Below, piece by piece: positions 60,994 through 64,000 of a stretch of DNA of 64,000 nt. The stretch is taken from contig NZ_JAFBBP010000001.1 in NCBI RefSeq assembly GCF_016907275.1, positions 3,462,001 through 3,526,000 of the forward strand. Direction: 5' to 3'. Numbering within the stretch: position 1 is the first letter of the stretch; every line of letters starts with the position of its first letter. The notes beneath the pieces are model-generated. The model worked only from the letters and a program-made list of their open reading frames with translations, ran no database searches and was not told where the DNA came from. The translations under genes and the position numbers were made by a program. This DNA comes from Micromonospora luteifusca (GTDB lineage Bacteria > Actinomycetota > Actinomycetes > Mycobacteriales > Micromonosporaceae).

Positions 60994-61479
60994 TCAGCCG
61001 CCGAACCAGCCCGGCACGTCGAGGCGGAACCAGTTGGCGGCGGCCATCGTGCGCAGGTCGTCCTCAAGGGCGTCGACCCGTTCCGGGCCCAGGGTCTCGG
61101 CCCAGCGCTCGCGCAGCCGATCGAAGATCTCCGCCGAGCGGCGTAACCCGTCGGCGCCGCGCGGTGTCACCCGGACCAGTCGGCGGCGGGCGTCCCGGGG
61201 ATCGTCGATCCGCTCCAGGTAGCCGACGGCGACCAGCCGGTCGACCGTCTTGCCGGCGGCCTGCTTGGAGATGCCCAGCCGCTGGCCCAGCTCGGTGGCG
61301 GTGGTGCCGTCCACCCCCACGGCCTGGAGCACGAAGCCGTGCAACGGTCGCAGCTCCGGATGACCCTCCCGGGCCAGCTCGGCGTGCAGGTCGTCGATCA
61401 GCGTCCGGAAGCCGGCCAGCAGCAGGAGCGGCAACTGGAAGCCGGGACGCGCGGGGTCAGCGCTTGCCACGTTCGACAA
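60994..61479 (-). CDS. MarR-family regulator
   Basis: This 161-aa protein has the MarR winged helix: TTATELGQRLGISKQAAGKTVDRLV and the wing LERIDDPRDARRRLVRVTP, with dimerisation helices around. It starts at a TTG (61479) or the GTG at 61470. It is divergent from the AhpD-like gene at 61559, with a perfect 17-bp palindrome plus a related half-site in the gap. It therefore likely represses that gene in response to an oxidant or small phenolic ligand. Confidence 0.88.
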   Translation of the reverse strand: MSNVASADPARPGFQLPLLLLAGFRTLIDDLHAELAREGHPELRPLHGFVLQAVGVDGTTATELGQRLGISKQAAGKTVDRLVAVGYLERIDDPRDARRRLVRVTPRGADGLRRSAEIFDRLRERWAETLGPERVDALEDDLRTMAAANWFRLDVPGWFGG

Positions 61480-61494
61480 CCACGTTTACTATTT

Positions 61495-61511
61495 GGTCAA
61501 CCACGTTGACC
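61495..61511. promoter_or_regulatory. Probable MarR operator palindrome
   Basis: GGTCAAC-CAC-GTTGACC is a perfect inverted repeat. A related copy of the core CAACCACGTT occurs about 20 bp upstream (61478-61487), next to the MarR start. Confidence 0.7.
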
Positions 61512-61558
61512 ATCCTACGGGGTGCGTCCCTCGATCGATGCTCCGAGAGTAGGTAACC

Positions 61559-62113
61559 GTGTCCGTCTTCACCGCACACACCGCCGACACCGCGCCCACC
61601 GCCGCCCGTCGCGCCATCGAGGGAGTGCGCGGGCGGTTCGGCTGGCTGCCCACCCCGGTGGCGCTGATGGCCGAATCGCCGCAGTTGCTCGCCGGCTTCC
61701 TCACCGCCAGCGCGGGCTTCGAGCAGACCGACCTGGCACCGCTGGAGCGGGAGGTGGTCATCCTGGCGGTCTCCACCAGTCACGAATGCCATTTCTGCGT
61801 CGCCCTGCACACCGGCAAGATCACCCAGCTCGGTGCGACCACCGAGCTGATCACCGCGTTGCGCGCCGGCGGGCCCCTGCCCGAGCCACGGCTGGAGGCG
61901 CTGCGCCGGTTCACGCTGGCCGTGCTGGAGCACCGGGGCGCGGTGCCCGACGACGAGTTGGATGACTTCCTGGCCGCGGGCTACCAGCCTCGGCACGCGC
62001 TGGACGTGGTGCTCGGTGTCGGGGCGTACACCATCTCGACCTTCGCCAACCGGCTCACCCGCGCCCCGCTCGACCCGCCCCTGGCCGCCCACGCCTGGGC
62101 ACCCGCCGCCTGA
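61559..62113 (+). CDS. AhpD-like carboxymuconolactone decarboxylase-family protein
   Basis: This 184-aa helical protein has the CMD/AhpD site ECHFCVALHTG with C77-x2-C80 and H84, consistent with a peroxidase or related redox activity. GTG is the start. It is divergent from a MarR regulator with a clear operator, so it may be induced by oxidative or aromatic stress. Length and motif spacing fit the family; the physiological substrate is unknown. Confidence 0.88.
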   Translation: MSVFTAHTADTAPTAARRAIEGVRGRFGWLPTPVALMAESPQLLAGFLTASAGFEQTDLAPLEREVVILAVSTSHECHFCVALHTGKITQLGATTELITALRAGGPLPEPRLEALRRFTLAVLEHRGAVPDDELDDFLAAGYQPRHALDVVLGVGAYTISTFANRLTRAPLDPPLAAHAWAPAA

Positions 62114-62143
62114 CCTGAGCCGTGCCGCCTCGGCGACCCGTCG

Positions 62144-63019
62144 TCATTCCGGCAGGAGGAAGTCACACAGCAGGGCGAGCATCTCCTCGGGCCGTTCCTC
62201 GTACAGCCAGTGCCCGCAGTCCTCGACCACTTCACCCCGAACCGTCTCGGCGTACCTGCCGACCTGCTCGGCCAGCTTCGCCCCGAGGCTGGCGGACGCG
62301 CCGATCGCCAGCACCGGCATGGTCAGCCTCGTGCCCCGGTACGCCACGTTGTCGGCGATGTCCTGTCCGAAAGCCCGGAAGTAGCCGAAGCTGGCCCGCA
62401 GGTGCGCCGGGTCACGCAGGTGGCTCGCGTACTCCTCGACGCCCGCTGCCGCGATGCTGCCCTTGCGCACCATCAGGGCGTCGGTGAACCTGTCCACCCA
62501 GAGCACCTCGCGTCCGGTGACCACCTGTTCCGGCAGGCCGTTGCCGAGCGAGAAGAAGCCGAAGTTCCACACCCCCGGCCCGGCGGAGGTGAGCGCCGGA
62601 AGCGTGTAGACGTCCTCGTCGGGGATCGGCGCCTCACTGAGCACCAGGCGGCGCACCCGGTCGGGGTGGGCGGCGGCGTACGCGTACGCCACCATCGTCC
62701 CCAGGTCGTGCCCGACCAGCCGGAGGTCCCCGGTCAGGCCGAGTTGGTCGAGCAGCCCGTGCAGGTCGGCGGCTACGGTCTTCTTGTCGTAGCCGCCGCC
62801 CGGGGCATCGCTGCCGCCGAAGCCGCGCAGGTCGGGCGCCACCACCTCGAAGTGCCGCGCGAGCGCCGGCAGCAGAGATCGCCACATGTACCAGCACTGC
62901 GGATAACCGTGCAGCAGCACGAGCGTCGGTCCCTGCCCGCCACGGACGTAGTTGATCATGACTTCACCGACCTGCGCCCGCTGTTCGGTGAAGCCCTCCG
63001 GAACCCGTGCCTCGCCCAT
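62144..63019 (-). CDS. Epoxide hydrolase-like alpha/beta hydrolase
   Basis: This 291-aa protein has the oxyanion motif LLHGYPQCWYMW and nucleophile Asp105 in LVGHDLGTMVAYAY (the epoxide hydrolase/haloalkane dehalogenase-type Asp rather than Ser). DLRGFGGSDAP is typical of epoxide hydrolases. The catalytic His is in EDCGHWLYEERPEEM. It hydrolyses an unknown ester, epoxide or halide. The ATG at 63019 is preferred; an ATG at 63070 would add a low-complexity leader. Confidence 0.85.
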   Translation of the reverse strand: MGEARVPEGFTEQRAQVGEVMINYVRGGQGPTLVLLHGYPQCWYMWRSLLPALARHFEVVAPDLRGFGGSDAPGGGYDKKTVAADLHGLLDQLGLTGDLRLVGHDLGTMVAYAYAAAHPDRVRRLVLSEAPIPDEDVYTLPALTSAGPGVWNFGFFSLGNGLPEQVVTGREVLWVDRFTDALMVRKGSIAAAGVEEYASHLRDPAHLRASFGYFRAFGQDIADNVAYRGTRLTMPVLAIGASASLGAKLAEQVGRYAETVRGEVVEDCGHWLYEERPEEMLALLCDFLLPE

Positions 63020-63159
63020 CGCCGCCCCCGTCTCGCCGGCCGCACGACTACCCGATAACCCGGCCGCCATGACCGGGCGACGTGGCCAAACGGGGGGCTT
63101 CCTTACATCACAGCACCCGGCTTGGGTGGATGTAGGCCTGGTGCGGGAGACTGGGCGGC

Positions 63160-64000
63160 ATGGCGGCTCGTGGCTTCCCGTACACCGATCTCAAGGACTT
63201 CCTCGCGGCGCTGGAGCGCGCGGGGGAGCTGCGCCGGGTCGACGTCCCGGTCGACCCCACCCTGGAGATCAGCGAGGTGGTCACCCGCACCGTGCGAGCC
63301 GGTGGCCCGGCGTTGCTCTTCGAACGTCCGACCCGGGGCGAGATGCCGTTGGCGATCAACCTGTTCGGCACCGAGAAGCGGATGGCGATGGCTCTCGGCG
63401 TCGACTCGCTCGACGAGATCGGTGCCCGGATCGGCGCGCTGATCAAGCCGGAGCTGCCGGTTGGCTGGTCCGGTATCCGGGAGGGCCTCGGCAAGGTCAT
63501 GCAGCTCAAGTCGGTGCCGCCGCGCAAGGTGAAGACCGCGCCCTGCCAGGAGGTCGTCTACCGGGGCGACGACGTCGACCTGGACCGGCTGCCGGGGCTG
63601 CAGGTCTGGCCCGGCGACGGTGGGATCTTCCACAACTACGGGTTGACCCACACCAAGCACCCGGAGACCGGCAAGCGCAACCTGGGCCTGTACCGACTGC
63701 AGCAGCACGGCCGCAACACCCTGGGCATGCACTGGCAGATCCACAAGGACTCGACCGCCCACCACGCGGTCGCCGAGCGGCTCGGGCAGCGACTGCCGGT
63801 CGCGATCGCGATCGGTTGCGACCCGGTCGTCTCGTACGCGGCCAGCGCGCCGCTGCCCGGCGACATCGACGAATACCTGTTCGCCGGATTCCTGCGCGGC
63901 GAGCGGGTGGAGATGGTCGACTGCCTCACCGTGCCGTTGCAGGTGCCGGCGCACGCGCAGATCGTGCTGGAGGGCTACCTGGAGCCCGGTGAGCGGCTGC
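63160..64000 (+). CDS. UbiD-family decarboxylase (3' end cut by window)
   Basis: The visible 280 residues show UbiD family features: an N-terminal FPYTDLKDFLAALERAGELR, a prenyl-FMN-binding region (NLFGTEKRMAMALG) and IFHNYGLTHTKHPETGKRN with GMHWQIHKDS. UbiD enzymes decarboxylate aromatic acids using prenylated FMN; actinobacterial copies near heme/cytochrome genes are linked to menaquinone synthesis. The ATG lies a few bases after GCGGC; the catalytic Glu/Arg region further on is only partly inside the window. Confidence 0.85.
   Translation, partial: MAARGFPYTDLKDFLAALERAGELRRVDVPVDPTLEISEVVTRTVRAGGPALLFERPTRGEMPLAINLFGTEKRMAMALGVDSLDEIGARIGALIKPELPVGWSGIREGLGKVMQLKSVPPRKVKTAPCQEVVYRGDDVDLDRLPGLQVWPGDGGIFHNYGLTHTKHPETGKRNLGLYRLQQHGRNTLGMHWQIHKDSTAHHAVAERLGQRLPVAIAIGCDPVVSYAASAPLPGDIDEYLFAGFLRGERVEMVDCLTVPLQVPAHAQIVLEGYLEPGERL

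Noticed and set aside
1..64000. CRISPR array
   Set aside because: No regularly spaced identical 24-40 bp repeats with unique spacers were seen. The regular repeats at 46459-48390 are coding HAMP units.

Overview
The window is a high-GC actinobacterial chromosome, most likely Micromonospora or a close relative in the Micromonosporaceae. I infer this from the GC-rich coding style, frequent GTG starts, actinobacterial gene families and the system II cytochrome c cluster beside hemL. No rRNA or CRISPR array was seen. One tRNA gene, tRNA-Lys(UUU), is present.

Region 1 (1-6600) is a patchwork of small accessory genes: a secreted peptidoglycan-binding/M15-like protein cut by the window edge, a membrane-anchored HTH/NBR1-Ig-like protein, a small secreted protein, a SLATT-like two-helix membrane protein, several membrane proteins (one DUF4396) and a frameshifted MGMT-like pseudogene. 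Long stretches here have no recognisable gene.

Region 2 (about 6681-15284) is an integrative element, AICE-like, in the 3' end of tRNA-Lys. It is bounded by 58-bp direct repeats with one mismatch. It carries xis-int at the tRNA end, a small GntR regulator and a three-gene overlapping operon at the other end. The cargo is a DndB-like DGQHR protein, an uncharacterised 313-aa protein and a 277-aa protein with an R-N-x3-H motif typical of HEPN domains. Between the last two lie a broken second xis and tRNA-like scraps. A strongly structured 180-bp non-coding segment framed by a 20-bp perfect inverted repeat, with three nearby iterons, precedes the recombination genes. Replication and transfer genes of classic AICEs were not recognised.

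Region 3 (15.4-29.3 kb) holds divergent regulator/transporter pairs: MarR with a 14-TM MFS pump, XRE-cupin with BenE, and GntR/FCD with a CynX-type MFS. It also has an epimerase, a beta-helix lipoprotein, a ZIP transporter, an Eis-like acetyltransferase, PadR beside an ABC ATPase remnant, a PP2C phosphatase and mscL. Several regulator/transporter gaps contain clear palindromic operators.

Region 4 (29.3-35.5 kb and 43.6-50.9 kb) is a dense signalling block. RsbV-, RsbR-, RsbS- and RsbT-like proteins are followed without gaps by a fused ATPase-SpoIIE phosphatase, a histidine kinase and a receiver-SpoIIE phosphatase. A second block has a multidomain SpoIIE phosphatase, a 1456-aa hybrid kinase with seven 92-aa HAMP repeats, and a response regulator. 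This is a partner-switching (stressosome-like) network with no sigma factor gene in the window. Between the two blocks are AraC, TIGR03086, a deacetylase-glycosyltransferase fusion, oligopeptidase B and an FAD-linked oxidoreductase.

Region 5 (50.9-64 kb) has a regulator with a divergent ABC-2 exporter, a STAS protein, then hemL, histidine phosphatase, tlpA/resA, ccdA, resB and ccsB (heme and system II cytochrome c maturation), MarR with an AhpD-like protein, an epoxide hydrolase-like enzyme and the start of a UbiD-family decarboxylase. Three copies of a ~77-bp palindromic repeat are scattered through the chromosome outside the element.
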